A stretch of DNA of 64,000 bases from positions 22,019 through 86,018 of the forward strand of contig DATAZY010000009.1 of the NCBI GenBank assembly GCA_036271795.1. Direction: 5' to 3'. Position numbers and translations under genes: made by a program. Below the pieces are notes generated by a model. It worked only from the letters and a program-made list of their open reading frames with translations. It was not told where the DNA came from and searched no databases. The stretch is from Galbitalea sp036271795. GTDB taxonomy: Bacteria > Actinomycetota > Actinomycetes > Actinomycetales > Microbacteriaceae. Of this stretch, positions 50,764 to 58,927 are shown in pieces. Each line of letters begins with the position of its first letter. The stretch's first letter is position 1.

Positions 50764-51354
50764 GTGGATACAAACCAGTGGCTTGTGGTCGGGCTCGGTA
50801 ACCCCGGGCCCGGCTACGCCGGAAATCGCCACAATGTCGGCAACATGGTTGTCGGCGAGCTGGCATCCCGTCTCTCCGCGAGCTTCAAGAGTTCGCGCAG
50901 CAACGCGCTGGTCGCGGAGGGTCGGCTCGGTGCCATGAACTCTGACGGCACGCGGTTCGTGCTCGCAAAGCCGCTGAGCTTCATGAACCTGTCCGGCGGT
51001 CCGACGTCGTCTCTGCTGAAGTATTACAAGCTGGACGTGTCCCACCTGATCGTCGTCCACGACGAGCTGGACATTCCGTTCGACACCCTTCGCCTGAAAC
51101 TCGGCGGCGGCAACGGGGGACACAATGGCATCCGCGACATCGCGGCATCCCTCGGGCCGGACTTCCTGCGGGTGCGGGTCGGCATCGGACGTCCACCGGG
51201 GCGAATGGATGCGGCCTCGTACGTCCTGCAGAATTTCAGCGGGGCGGAGCGCGAGGTTTTGCCGAACCTGATCTCGGACGCCGCGGATGCCGTCGAGCTG
51301 ATCGCGACCGAGGGCCTCACCGTCGCTCAACTCAAGTACCACACGGCCAGCTGA
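50764..51354 (+). CDS. pth: Peptidyl-tRNA hydrolase
   Basis: A 196-residue enzyme that recycles peptidyl-tRNA. Motifs: VVGLGNPGPGYAGNRHNVG with the catalytic His in RHNVG, AKPLSFMNLSGG (Asn), VHDELDIPFDTLRLKLGGGNGGHNGIRDI (in parts, with Asp and Asn) and RVRVGIGRPPG. GTG 50764 is preferred since GGAAG lies 8 bases upstream and the protein then opens like relatives; an in-frame TTG 50740 has no good Shine-Dalgarno. It follows rplY by 39 bases. Confidence 0.93.
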   Translation: MDTNQWLVVGLGNPGPGYAGNRHNVGNMVVGELASRLSASFKSSRSNALVAEGRLGAMNSDGTRFVLAKPLSFMNLSGGPTSSLLKYYKLDVSHLIVVHDELDIPFDTLRLKLGGGNGGHNGIRDIAASLGPDFLRVRVGIGRPPGRMDAASYVLQNFSGAEREVLPNLISDAADAVELIATEGLTVAQLKYHTAS

Positions 51355-51356
51355 CA

Positions 51357-51418
51357 CTCGGGTCGAGTAGCCGTAATTCTCGGGTCGAGTAGCCGTCAAA
51401 GGCGGCGTTATCGAGACC
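51357..51418. repeat. REP-like repeat: two 18-bp direct copies plus imperfect palindrome
   Basis: CTCGGGTCGAGTAGCCGT occurs at 51357-51374 and 51379-51396. The second copy pairs imperfectly with GGCGGCGTTATCGAGACC downstream, making a hairpin to about 51418. It lies between convergent pth and a small gene, like the GGTCGAGTAG/TATCGAGACC elements I know from Microbacteriaceae intergenic regions. Terminator function is possible. Confidence 0.55.
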
Positions 51419-51427
51419 GGCGACGCG

Positions 51428-51898
51428 CTACCACTCCGCCTGGTACCCGTTGCGCGTGAGCCACGCCCGCGCGCTGAACGACAGGCGAGCCGCTCCCGCC
51501 AGGTGCGCACCGAACACGTCTGCGATGGCATCCCGCGGGACGATGATGCGATCCGCAACGTTGGATACGATCTCCCGACCACAGCGCGCAAGCATTCTGG
51601 CGAGCTGTTCCGCGAGCAGCGGATGGTCAAGCGGAGCGAGTTGCTGGGCTTCGCCGACCTTGTAGACGGTGCCGTCAGTGATGTTGAGTTCGAGGTTGCG
51701 GTACATCCACATGTCGCCGTCGATCCACAGGACGACGGTGCGCAGAGGGCACGGGTGCAGATAGAGCCCGTGCTCGAAATCGAGCGCAAGCGGGCCGGGC
51801 AGCACGGCGGGCGCGAGTGAACCGTCGATGTCATGAACCAGGAGGCTCAGCGCAAAAAAACGCTGTCGGGTCGCCTCATCGAGTGCGTACACATGCAC
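51428..51898 (-). CDS. Hypothetical protein
   Basis: A 156-residue cytoplasmic-looking protein with no family I recognise. It has no signal peptide or membrane helix. Recognisable segments are VHDIDGSLAPAVLPGPLALDFEHG and VVLWIDGDMWMYRNLELN, an alternating pattern that suggests beta-structure. The longest open frame starts at 51994, sharing the CATG palindrome with the opposite gene's start; I take GTG 51898, which leaves room for a divergent promoter. That choice is uncertain. Confidence 0.55.
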   Translation of the reverse strand: MHVYALDEATRQRFFALSLLVHDIDGSLAPAVLPGPLALDFEHGLYLHPCPLRTVVLWIDGDMWMYRNLELNITDGTVYKVGEAQQLAPLDHPLLAEQLARMLARCGREIVSNVADRIIVPRDAIADVFGAHLAGAARLSFSARAWLTRNGYQAEW

Positions 51899-51992
51899 AC
51901 CATATCGGTTCAGGATGCCCCCGAACAGGTCACAGCACCGCCTGGGGGAACTTTCGGCAATTTGCCAGTAGACCGACCGGTAACGTTGAGGC

Positions 51993-53153
51993 ATGCGAGT
52001 GCTTCTGGCGGGTGCATCGGGCGCGATTGGTCGCTACCTCCTGCCCCAGCTCGTCGCGGCGAACCACGAGGTTATTGGCATCACGCGCACGCCCGGCTCG
52101 CTGGCCGGGACCGGCGCTCGCGAGGTTGTCGCCGACGTCCTGGATCGCCCGGCGTTGCTCGCTGCGCTCGACGGGATCAGGGCGGATGTGGTCATCCACC
52201 AGCTGACCGCGCTCTCGAAGGCGCCCGCCCGAGCCCGCGGTATGCGTGAGACTAATCGGCTGCGGGTCGAGGGGACGAGCACGCTGATCGCGGCCGCGCG
52301 CAGGATCGGGGCTAAGAAGTTTGTGGCCGCCTCGTTCTTCGGCGGATACGGGCTGACGGATCACGGCAGGTCGCCTCTCCTCGAGTCTGACCCGTTCGGC
52401 GAGCCGGACGGCCGGGCGGACGCCGTGCAGATGGCGCTGCTCAGCCTTGAACAGCAGGTGCACGCGTTCGGCGGAGTCTCGCTTCGCTTCGGCCTCTTCT
52501 ACGACGGCACGACATCGCAGGTGTCGCCGGTTTCCGCGACCTGGAATGGCGTGCTTCCGATGCTGCACGTCTCGGATGCCGCCGCCGCGACTGTCCGCGT
52601 CCTCGCCAGGTACAAGGCCGGCGCGATCTACAACATCGCGGACGATGAACCCCTGACCTATCGCGCGCGAGAGATCGCCCGCGCGGCCGCCGCCGGGATT
52701 CGCCCGCCCGCGCGTCTCCCGGATGCGGTGCTGCGTATCGCGGCTCCGTTCGGCGCACTCCTGCTGAGTCGCACCAGCATGGCGCTGGACACGGCGAAGG
52801 CCAACAGCGAACTGGGCTGGACGCCGCAGTATCCGTCGCTGCTCACCTGCCTCGGTGTCGCGGCGGCTGCCCCGACGGAGATCGTCGTCCCGAGGGCCGC
52901 GCCGAAGTCGGTGGTCGAGGCGGAGCCCGTGCTTGACTCGGAGCCCGAACCGGAGCCAGAGCCCGAACCGGAGCTCGAGCGAGAACCGGAGCCTGTCGTC
53001 GTCCTCGAAGTGCCCAAGCCGGCGCCGAAGCTGACGCAGAAGCCCAAACCGATCGCCCGCCCCAAGGCCCCCGCCGCGCCCAAGAAGCCCATCGACATCT
53101 TCAAGGACATGGAGGACGCGATCGCCCGCATCGGCGTCCCCCACGATGACTAA
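51993..53153 (+). CDS. NAD-dependent epimerase/dehydratase-family protein with charged C-terminal tail
   Basis: A 386-residue extended SDR. The N-terminal GASGAIGRYLLPQL binds NAD(P); LLYDGTTSQ-type segments (GLFYDGTTSQ) and YNIADDEPLTYRAREIA follow. The usual YxxxK is not clear, so a non-catalytic or atypical role is possible. After about residue 290 a low-complexity region follows: first Glu/Pro repeats (EPEPEPE), then Lys/Pro repeats (PKPIARPK), ending with FKDMEDAIARIG. This tail looks like a tether or protein-binding region. Start ATG 51993. Confidence 0.75.
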   Translation: MRVLLAGASGAIGRYLLPQLVAANHEVIGITRTPGSLAGTGAREVVADVLDRPALLAALDGIRADVVIHQLTALSKAPARARGMRETNRLRVEGTSTLIAAARRIGAKKFVAASFFGGYGLTDHGRSPLLESDPFGEPDGRADAVQMALLSLEQQVHAFGGVSLRFGLFYDGTTSQVSPVSATWNGVLPMLHVSDAAAATVRVLARYKAGAIYNIADDEPLTYRAREIARAAAAGIRPPARLPDAVLRIAAPFGALLLSRTSMALDTAKANSELGWTPQYPSLLTCLGVAAAAPTEIVVPRAAPKSVVEAEPVLDSEPEPEPEPEPELEREPEPVVVLEVPKPAPKLTQKPKPIARPKAPAAPKKPIDIFKDMEDAIARIGVPHDD

Positions 53154-53204
53154 CCTCCACCATCCCATCGAATGTGCGTCGGCGGCCCCGCCTAGACTGG
53201 TTGG

Positions 53205-56200
53205 GTGGTACTCGAACAATTAATCGGGGGGCTTTCGCGCGCCCAAACGTTCGAGGACGCACTCGGACACGCATCCGGCAGCGCCGACTTCTCGCTCGTC
53301 GACGGGCTTCGCGCGCCGCTTCTTGCTGGGCTGCTCGGGCGACGGGGCGGCCCGCAAGTCCTGCTCGCGATCACCGCGACCAGTCGCGAATCCGAGGGAC
53401 TCGCCGCGGCGCTCGCCAGCGTGACGGATGCCGAGATCGTCGAGTTTCCGGCCTGGGAGACGCTGCCGCACGAACGTCTGAGCCCGAGCGCCGAGACGGT
53501 CGGCAAGCGCATCGACGCCCTGCGACGACTTAAGGCCTGGAGTGCTTCGACAAGCTCGGTGGGCGGTGCAACGCCCGGCAAATCCCTCATCCTCGTCGCG
53601 TCCGTGCGGGCCGCGCTTCAGCCCCTCGCCGACAACCTCACCGATCTCGAGCCCATCGCGCTGACCGTCGGCGGCCGCGGCTACGACCTCTCCGCCATCG
53701 GACGCCAGCTCATCGACCTCGCCTACTCGCGTGTCGACATGGTGACTCGCCGCGGCGAGTTCGCAGTGCGCGGCGGCATCCTCGATGTATTCTCGCCGAT
53801 TGCCGAACATCCGGTTCGCATCGAATTCTTCGGGGACGAGGTCGAGCAACTCCGTTACTTCTCCGTGGCGGACCAGCGCAGCATCGGCGAGCCAATAGAG
53901 CAGACCCAGTTCCCGGCCAGCCGCGAGCTGCTGCTGAGCGAAACCGTGCGGCTGCGGGCCAGGGAGATGCAGCACGAGTTCCCGAGCATCGCCGGGATGC
54001 TCGCCAAGATCGCAGAAGGCATCCCCGTCGAGGGCATGGAGTCGCTCGCGCCGATGCTGGTCGACAAGCTGGTTCCGCTGACCGACTATCTGCCGAAGGA
54101 TGCCGCGATCGCGGTGCTCTCACCCGAGCGCGTTTCGACGCGGGCCGTGAGCCTGCTCGAGACCAACCGCGAGTTTCTCGCCGCCGCGTGGAGCGCCGCG
54201 ACCGCCGGCGCCGAGGCACCGATCGACCTGGATGCCGGCGACTTCCTGACGCTCGGAGCGCTGCGCCTGAGCGCCGGCAACCGCGCCTGGTGGACGCTGT
54301 CGGCCTTCGACTCGGGCGGCGACACCGACATCCGGATCGACGCGATCCCGGTTCCGAGTTTCGCCGGCCAGCTGACCGGGGCAATCGAGCACGTGAAGGA
54401 ACTGACGAAGGATGGCTGGACCGTCGCCATCGCCGCCCTCGGCACCGGCCTGGTCGAGCGCGCGGCCGATGTGCTGGCCGAGCACGAGGTCGCGGGACGC
54501 GTGGTCGAGGCGCTGCCCGGCCCTTCGACAAGCTCAGCGAGCGGATGGGACGAAGGCGTCGCCTACCTCGTCCAGGCATCCGTGGAGGCGGGATTCGAAA
54601 TCCCGGAGATCAAGCTCGCGGTCCTCAGCGAGTCCGAATTCTACGGACGCACCGCCGGCTACGACTCCCGCCAGGTAAAACGGCTGGCGACCCAGCGCAA
54701 GAACGTCGTCGACCCGCTGCAGCTGCGGGCAGGCGACTTCGTCGTGCACCAAACCCACGGAATCGGCAAGTTCGTCGAGCTGACCCAGCGCGAGGTCAGC
54801 AGCGGTGGACGCAACCCGGTCAAGTCCGTCCGCGAGTTCCTGGTCATCGAGTACGCGCCCAACAAGCGCGGGTATCCGGGCGACAAGCTCTACGTGCCGA
54901 CCGACCAGCTCGATCTCCTCACCCGCTACGTCGGCGGGGAGGCGCCGAGCCTCAGCAAGATGGGCGGGACCGATTGGGCGGCGGCGAAGGGCAAGGCCCG
55001 TCGTGCCGTTCGCGACATCGCCGTCGAGCTCGTCAAGCTCTACTCGGCCCGGATGGCGAGCCGCGGCCACGCGTTCCCGCCCGATACCCCGTGGCAGCGT
55101 GAGCTCGAGGAGGCGTTCCCGTTCGTCGAGACGCCCGACCAGCTGACCACGATCGACGAGGTCAAGCGCGACATGGAGTCGCCCATCCCGATGGACCGGC
55201 TACTCTCCGGAGACGTCGGTTACGGCAAGACCGAGGTCGCCGTTCGGGCTGCGTTCAAGGCGATACAGGATGGCAAGCAGGTCGCCATGATCGTTCCGAC
55301 GACGCTGCTGGTGAAGCAGCACATGGAGACGTTCACCGAGCGATTCGCCGGATTCCCGGTGCACCTTCGTGCGCTCAGTCGCTTCCAGACCGACCGCGAA
55401 GCCAAGGAAGCGATCGACGGTCTCATCGACGGCAGCGTCGACATGGTCATCGGAACCCATCGCATCCTGGGCCAGTCCGTCGCCTTCAAGGATCTTGGGC
55501 TCGTCGTCATCGACGAGGAGCAGCGCTTCGGTGTTGAGCACAAGGATGCCCTCAAGAAGCTGAAGACCAATGTCGACATCCTGGCGATGAGTGCCACACC
55601 CATCCCACGAACACTGGAGATGGCGGTCACCGGCATCCGCGAGATGTCGACTCTCGCAACACCGCCCGAGGATCGGCATCCGATCCTCACATTCGTTGGG
55701 CCGTACTCCGACAAGCAGGTCGGGGCCGCGATCCGGCGCGAGCTGCTGCGCGAAGGGCAGGTCTTCTACGTGCACAACCGCGTCTCATCCATCAACCGGA
55801 TTGCAGCTGAGCTCGCCGAGATCGTGCCGGAGGCGCGGATCGCTGTTGCCCACGGCCAGCTTCCCGAGCACGTGCTCGAGCAGGTCATGGTCGACTTCTG
55901 GGAGCGCAAGTTCGACGTCCTCGTCTCGACCACCATCATCGAGACCGGACTCGACATCGCGAACGCCAACACGCTCATCATCGACCGGGCCGACAAGTAT
56001 GGGCTGTCCCAACTGCACCAGCTGCGCGGTCGGGTCGGACGCGGACGCGAGCGCGCGTATGCCTACTTCCTCTACGACGAGATGAAGCCACTTTCCGAGA
56101 CGGCGCTCGATCGGCTGTCGACGATCGCAGCAAACAATGACCTCGGGTCGGGCATCCAGATCGCGCTGAAAGACCTCGAGATTCGTGGCGCAGGCAACCT

Positions 56201-56789
56201 GCTCGGTGGCGAGCAATCCGGGCACATCGCCGGCGTCGGCTTCGACCTCTACCTGCGGATGATCGGTGAGGCGGTGTCCACGTTCCGTGGTGATGTGGCG
56301 GAGGGTCAGACAGAGCTGCGGCTGGAGCTGCCGGTCGACGCGCACATCCCCGAGGAGTATGTCGAGAGCGAGCGGCTACGGCTCGAGGCGTACCAGAAAC
56401 TGTCGACGGCGTCGGCGCCGACCTCCACCGACACCCAGATCGACGAGGTTCGGGATGAACTCGCCGACCGTTACGGCGACCCGCCGGCCCAGGTCGTGAA
56501 CCTGATTGCCGTCTCGCGGCTACGCCGCGCCGCCGTGAAGGCCGGGTTGTCGGAGGTTGTCGCGATGGGACCGAACCTGCGTGTTGCGCCGGCTGCCCTG
56601 GCCGACTCCGTTCAGGTGCGCCTGCAGCGGATGTATCCGGGCGCGAAGTACTTCGCTGCCGCGAACGCGCTGAGCGTACCAATGCCGCGGGTCAACGGCG
56701 AGCCGTTGGCCGACTCCGACCTAATCGACTGGGCGGCGACGCTGCTCGCCGCGATCTTCCCCGTGCCCGTAGACACACCGGCCGCCTAG
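53205..56789 (+). CDS. mfd: Transcription-repair coupling factor
   Basis: A 1194-residue Mfd. It removes stalled RNA polymerase and recruits UvrA. The N-terminal UvrB-like region contains VEFPAWETLPHERLSPS and TRRGEFAVRGGILDVF; the RNA polymerase-interacting domain begins near LRAGDFVVHQTHGIGKF (residue ~505); the helicase has Walker A GDVGYGKTE (~668), DEEQRFG (~770), SATPIPRTL and the RAD/TRG region ARIAVAHGQL, HQLRGRVGRGRERAYAY. GTG 53205 is 6 bases after TAGACT, so the message may be leaderless. Two copies of a REP-like 13-mer are embedded in frame (53545, 54523). Confidence 0.95.
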   Translation: MVLEQLIGGLSRAQTFEDALGHASGSADFSLVDGLRAPLLAGLLGRRGGPQVLLAITATSRESEGLAAALASVTDAEIVEFPAWETLPHERLSPSAETVGKRIDALRRLKAWSASTSSVGGATPGKSLILVASVRAALQPLADNLTDLEPIALTVGGRGYDLSAIGRQLIDLAYSRVDMVTRRGEFAVRGGILDVFSPIAEHPVRIEFFGDEVEQLRYFSVADQRSIGEPIEQTQFPASRELLLSETVRLRAREMQHEFPSIAGMLAKIAEGIPVEGMESLAPMLVDKLVPLTDYLPKDAAIAVLSPERVSTRAVSLLETNREFLAAAWSAATAGAEAPIDLDAGDFLTLGALRLSAGNRAWWTLSAFDSGGDTDIRIDAIPVPSFAGQLTGAIEHVKELTKDGWTVAIAALGTGLVERAADVLAEHEVAGRVVEALPGPSTSSASGWDEGVAYLVQASVEAGFEIPEIKLAVLSESEFYGRTAGYDSRQVKRLATQRKNVVDPLQLRAGDFVVHQTHGIGKFVELTQREVSSGGRNPVKSVREFLVIEYAPNKRGYPGDKLYVPTDQLDLLTRYVGGEAPSLSKMGGTDWAAAKGKARRAVRDIAVELVKLYSARMASRGHAFPPDTPWQRELEEAFPFVETPDQLTTIDEVKRDMESPIPMDRLLSGDVGYGKTEVAVRAAFKAIQDGKQVAMIVPTTLLVKQHMETFTERFAGFPVHLRALSRFQTDREAKEAIDGLIDGSVDMVIGTHRILGQSVAFKDLGLVVIDEEQRFGVEHKDALKKLKTNVDILAMSATPIPRTLEMAVTGIREMSTLATPPEDRHPILTFVGPYSDKQVGAAIRRELLREGQVFYVHNRVSSINRIAAELAEIVPEARIAVAHGQLPEHVLEQVMVDFWERKFDVLVSTTIIETGLDIANANTLIIDRADKYGLSQLHQLRGRVGRGRERAYAYFLYDEMKPLSETALDRLSTIAANNDLGSGIQIALKDLEIRGAGNLLGGEQSGHIAGVGFDLYLRMIGEAVSTFRGDVAEGQTELRLELPVDAHIPEEYVESERLRLEAYQKLSTASAPTSTDTQIDEVRDELADRYGDPPAQVVNLIAVSRLRRAAVKAGLSEVVAMGPNLRVAPAALADSVQVRLQRMYPGAKYFAAANALSVPMPRVNGEPLADSDLIDWAATLLAAIFPVPVDTPAA
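53545..53557 (+). repeat. REP-like CTTCGACAAGCTC core inside mfd, copy 1
   Basis: The 13-mer encodes S-T-S-S in the linker before PGKSLILVAS. The same 13-mer in the same frame recurs at 54523. TTCGACAAGCTCA is a common repeat core in actinobacterial genomes (from general knowledge), normally intergenic. Confidence 0.6.
54523..54535 (+). repeat. REP-like CTTCGACAAGCTC core inside mfd, copy 2
   Basis: Copy 2 lies in CCCTTCGACAAGCTCAGCGA and encodes P-S-T-S-S-A between VVEALPG and GWDEGVAYL. It is in the same frame as copy 1 and apparently adds a short Ser/Thr loop to the protein. Confidence 0.6.
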
Positions 56790-56798
56790 CGACCAGCA

Positions 56799-57659
56799 TC
56801 ACCAGCCAGCGGATGCGAACGCTTCCGCGTGCAGGCGGCACCAATCCGCGAAGTCGTGTGGCTCGCGGCCGAGCAACTGACGAACCGTATCCGTTCGGCG
56901 GCCCACCGTGTCGGCGCGCATCAGTGCGAACCCCTCCGTGATCGCTGCGGCCAAGGCGGGCGGGGCGCCACTGGGGAAACGCGCGCGCACTGCCTCTTCG
57001 GCCGTCGCCACCGTGCGAACGTCAATCTTGCGGCCGATGGCGTGCTCGAGGATTCGCACCTGCTCACCGACTGTGAGGGTTTCGGGGCCAGTGATTACGT
57101 ACTCGCGACCATCGTGGCCGTCCTCGGTGATGACGGTCGCGGCCACGGCCGCGATGTCCGCCGGGTCGATCGGTGCGTAACGTCCCGGCCCCATCGGATC
57201 GAGAACGTAGCCGACTTCGCGCAGGGTCGGCAGCCAATCCAGCGCGTTGCTCATGAATCCCGTCGGCCGCAGAATCGTCCACGGGATGCCGGAGCCTCGC
57301 AGGATCTCTTCGCGTTCGTGGTGCCATTGCCCCATCGCGGGCATCGGGTCGCCGAGCACGTTGTCCGACGAGAGAAGCACAACGCGCCGTACCCCAGATT
57401 TCTTTGCCGCGGCAACGGCGTTTGACGCGTACGCCGTGCCGATCCCCGGCGTGAGCAGGAACAACTGATCGACACCGCGGAACGGTTCACCGAGACTTGC
57501 CGGATCGTCGAGGTCACCGATGGCACGGGCGATCGAATCGGGAACGTGGCTGGCACGCGCCGGGTCGCGCACAAGCATCCGCGTATCCGCATCCCGCCCG
57601 GCGAGTTCGTGCAGGAGTTCGCGGCCAATGTTTCCGGTTCCACCGGTGACGAGTATCAT
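56799..57659 (-). CDS. NmrA-like NAD(P)-binding protein
   Basis: A 286-residue atypical SDR (NmrA/quinone-oxidoreductase-2 group). It opens ILVTGGTGNIGRELLHELAG and has FLLTPGIGTAYASN and ILRPTGFMSNALDWLP. ATG 57659 is used; a TTG four codons upstream is the extended option. It lies divergent from a MarR gene with two operator-like sites between, a typical redox-sensing or electrophile-responsive pair. Convergent with mfd with a 9-base gap. Confidence 0.83.
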   Translation of the reverse strand: MILVTGGTGNIGRELLHELAGRDADTRMLVRDPARASHVPDSIARAIGDLDDPASLGEPFRGVDQLFLLTPGIGTAYASNAVAAAKKSGVRRVVLLSSDNVLGDPMPAMGQWHHEREEILRGSGIPWTILRPTGFMSNALDWLPTLREVGYVLDPMGPGRYAPIDPADIAAVAATVITEDGHDGREYVITGPETLTVGEQVRILEHAIGRKIDVRTVATAEEAVRARFPSGAPPALAAAITEGFALMRADTVGRRTDTVRQLLGREPHDFADWCRLHAEAFASAGW

Positions 57660-57672
57660 CAGAGCTCTCAAT

Positions 57673-57712
57673 CGTTTACTGGTTAACGATTTGTAACGAT
57701 AACCGGTTAACG
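57673..57712. promoter_or_regulatory. Two MarR-type operators between the NmrA-like and MarR genes
   Basis: CGTTTACTGGTTAACG (57673-57688) and CGATAACCGGTTAACG (57697-57712) share GGTTAACG and begin 24 bp apart. The second contains the perfect palindrome TAACCGGTTA. They lie between the two divergent starts and could bind two repressor dimers. Confidence 0.6.
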
Positions 57713-57754
57713 AAATGTTGTCAACGCATCCCCGTGCGGGATGGGGAAGAGCAG

Positions 57755-58183
57755 ATGACGGATTTCTTGACGCTTCACGGCAAGACGAACAAGGCGGTGC
57801 GTTCCCTGGCCGAAGAGGGGATGCTCAAGCACGGCCTCCACCTCGGCCAGAACCTGCTGCTCGCAGTTCTCTGGGAGGAGGATGGGCGTACTCCCGGGCA
57901 GATCGCGGCCGCAGTCGAGGTGACCACCCCGGCCGTGGTCAAGATGGCGAACCGCATGGTGTCCTCTGGCCTGATCGAGCGGCGGCCGGACGGTCGCGAC
58001 AATCGCCTCGTCCGTCTCTGGCTCACCGACACGGGCCGTGCGCTTCAGAGGCCTGTCGAGAATGAGCGGCAACGTCTGGAGGCTCGACTGACCGCCGACC
58101 TTACGGCCGAGGAGCGACGGATACTGCTCGTCGCGCTCGCCAAGGTGTATCGCGCGGCATCCGAGGGACTCGATCGGGGCTAA
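57755..58183 (+). CDS. MarR family transcriptional regulator
   Basis: A 142-residue winged-helix repressor. The core is GQIAAAVEVTTPAVVKMANRM, then the wing LIERRPDGRDNRLVRLWLT (parts), ending with a dimerisation helix ERRILLVALAKVY. ATG 57755 follows GGGGAAGAG; a GTG at 57734 in frame is less likely. It is divergent from the NmrA-like gene and likely represses both genes through the pair of operators. Confidence 0.87.
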   Translation: MTDFLTLHGKTNKAVRSLAEEGMLKHGLHLGQNLLLAVLWEEDGRTPGQIAAAVEVTTPAVVKMANRMVSSGLIERRPDGRDNRLVRLWLTDTGRALQRPVENERQRLEARLTADLTAEERRILLVALAKVYRAASEGLDRG

Positions 58184-58263
58184 CGTCCGGGTGGTCGCGG
58201 TTGACCGCGATGACCATCGGTGGTGAGCGAATAGCACAAGAGCGACGGGCGGTGCGCTCGACC

Positions 58264-58787
58264 CTATCCGACGTCGACCGTCACGCGGCCGTCACTGAAG
58301 GACAGACCAGGACCCAGTTTTACGGACGACAGTTTCTGTCCGCTGGGGACATCTACGTAGAACTTGCAGTCTGTGCTTAGACCGGGGTTGAGCGGGCTAA
58401 GCGCGTTACTTAGCGAGCCAAAGTTGTCGGCCTCGTCGTCCGAGTCGTACGAAGCCTTCCCGATGTATCCGGTCAGCGAATCACTGCTAAGAGTGATGGA
58501 ACTGGTGCCGCCATTTTTTACCGTGACGTTCACCTGGCAGAACTGACCCGTCGGCGCCTTGGTGTGGGTGGACGATCCTGAGCCGCTTGTCACGGTCGTC
58601 CTGCTGTCCGCGCTCAGCACACTGCTGGCGGCAACGACCACGGTGACGATGATTGCGATGATCCAGCCGACCACGCCGAGGATCAGGGCGATCAGGCCGA
58701 AGATGTTAGCCGCTTTCTCGGTGGGACCACCGAAGGAGATGCCGGGTCGACGGATGCGGCGGGCACTCCTGGTCTGGGGTCGGTCAT
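58264..58787 (-). CDS. Membrane-anchored envelope protein, N-terminal frame apparently shifted
   Basis: The main frame encodes a membrane helix (IFGLIALILGVVGWIIAIIVTVVVAAS), a Ser/Thr/Gly linker, and an extracellular domain with two cysteines (GQFCQVNV, TDCKFYV) like small DUF4352-type proteins. Yet the best start, ATG 58787 with TAGGAG upstream, begins MTDPRPGVPAASVDPAS in another frame and stops after 31 codons just before the helix. The main frame has no good start nearby (the next ATG is 58848). A single-base deletion around 58690-58730 would explain this; sequencing error is possible. Confidence 0.5.
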
Positions 58788-58927
58788 GGATGCTCCTAGC
58801 TATGAATGGAGACGCGAAATGGTCGGGGCTCTGCAGTGCGCAGTACATTGAGAAACGAGACGTAGATGCACTATCGCGAAACGTTGGCACAGCGCACCGA
58901 CGTGTGGGTGGCCCAATTGAGGGGTCG

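Noticed and set aside
52920..53080. Sequencing artefact in the Glu-Pro and Lys-Pro repeats
   Set aside because: The codons vary across the repeats and the frame stays open to a normal stop, so it is most likely real coding low-complexity sequence.
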